From: Planctomycetota bacterium
Lineage (GTDB): Bacteria; Planctomycetota; Planctomycetia; Gemmatales; Gemmataceae
Direction of reading: 5' to 3'
Length of the DNA: 35,478 bases
Assembly: GCA_003671255.1 (NCBI GenBank)
Contig: QWPF01000018.1
Span: 1 to 35,478 of the forward strand
Below, piece by piece: positions 35,419-35,478 of the stretch; the first letter of the stretch is position 1, and every line of letters begins with the position of its first letter. The notes beneath the pieces were generated by a model. The model was not told the DNA's origin and ran no database searches. It worked only from the letters and a program-made list of their open reading frames with translations. The position numbers and the translations under genes were made by a program.

Positions 35419-35478
35419 GAGGGGTCCTGTTCAATGGCGTAAAAGATATCGCCTGCCATCACTATCAAGGGATGGGAA
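35415..35478 (-). CDS. Possible C-terminal fragment of the gene upstream of the sulfatase remnant
   Basis: One minus-strand frame is open from the window edge to TGA at 35417-35415 and reads a 20-residue tail ending MAGDIFYAIEQDPS. Its stop overlaps the sulfatase ATG as ATGA, the usual form of coupled genes. Too short to identify, and a 63-base open frame can occur by chance. Confidence 0.35.
   Translation of the reverse strand, partial: SHPLIVMAGDIFYAIEQDPS

Overview
The window looks like ordinary chromosome from a member of the Planctomycetes (Planctomycetota), moderate to low in GC by eye. The basis is gene content: a MoxR / DUF58 / BatA-VWA / VWA / DUF4175-like / coiled-coil / prenyltransferase-fold gene train, a second MoxR-VWA pair, a ceramidase-like hydrolase, a zinc-ribbon/membrane/caspase-like protein and a sulfatase N-terminus. 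Lineage is inferred from gene families known from memory; there is no rRNA or other marker here. I found no tRNA, rRNA, CRISPR array, insertion sequence or phage gene. No gene-free stretch exceeds about 210 bases.

Layout. 1-1718 (+): tail of an unknown gene, an RluB-family pseudouridine synthase, and PyrK. 1864-4208 (+): a zinc-ribbon, single-span, caspase-like protein, converging on 4212-7711 (-), a very large membrane protein of unknown function. Divergent from that, 7864-11109 (+): a MoxR/ChlI-like AAA+ ATPase and its VWA partner, then a PhyH-type dioxygenase (11178-12017). 12038-14085 (-): nth and pepT with a 4-base stop/start overlap. 14131-15153 (+): a GlpG-like rhomboid protease, converging on an altronate dehydratase (15158-16708, -). 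16905-18242 (+): ceramidase-like hydrolase. 18327-20909 (+): homoserine dehydrogenase followed by an apgM-like protein of the kind proposed to replace homoserine kinase; together they suggest a threonine-pathway operon ending at a strong hairpin (20914-20950). 20962-33468 (-): a seven-gene operon-like train, in transcription order MoxR, DUF58, BatA-VWA, VWA/GATase-like, DUF4175-like, Ala/Lys-rich coiled-coil protein and prenyltransferase-fold protein, probably one envelope system. 33676-35204 (-): SRPBCC-TIGR01777 epimerase. 35218-35418 (-): truncated sulfatase remnant.

The most important structural observation is seven head-to-tail duplications of 26-185 bp (741 extra bases in total), each inside a gene. 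Five break the reading frame, and removing one copy restores a full-length protein in all seven. Where copies differ, 13 of 14 differences fall on third codon positions, including in copies now out of frame. That indicates two orthologous strain alleles left side by side by imperfect assembly, rather than biological duplication. The broken genes should therefore be read as intact genes interrupted by probable assembly artefacts. I did not find a convincing wholly new system. The best candidates for undescribed biology are the seven-gene train with its coiled-coil component, the 1129-residue membrane protein opposite the first MoxR-VWA pair, and the zinc-ribbon/caspase protein.
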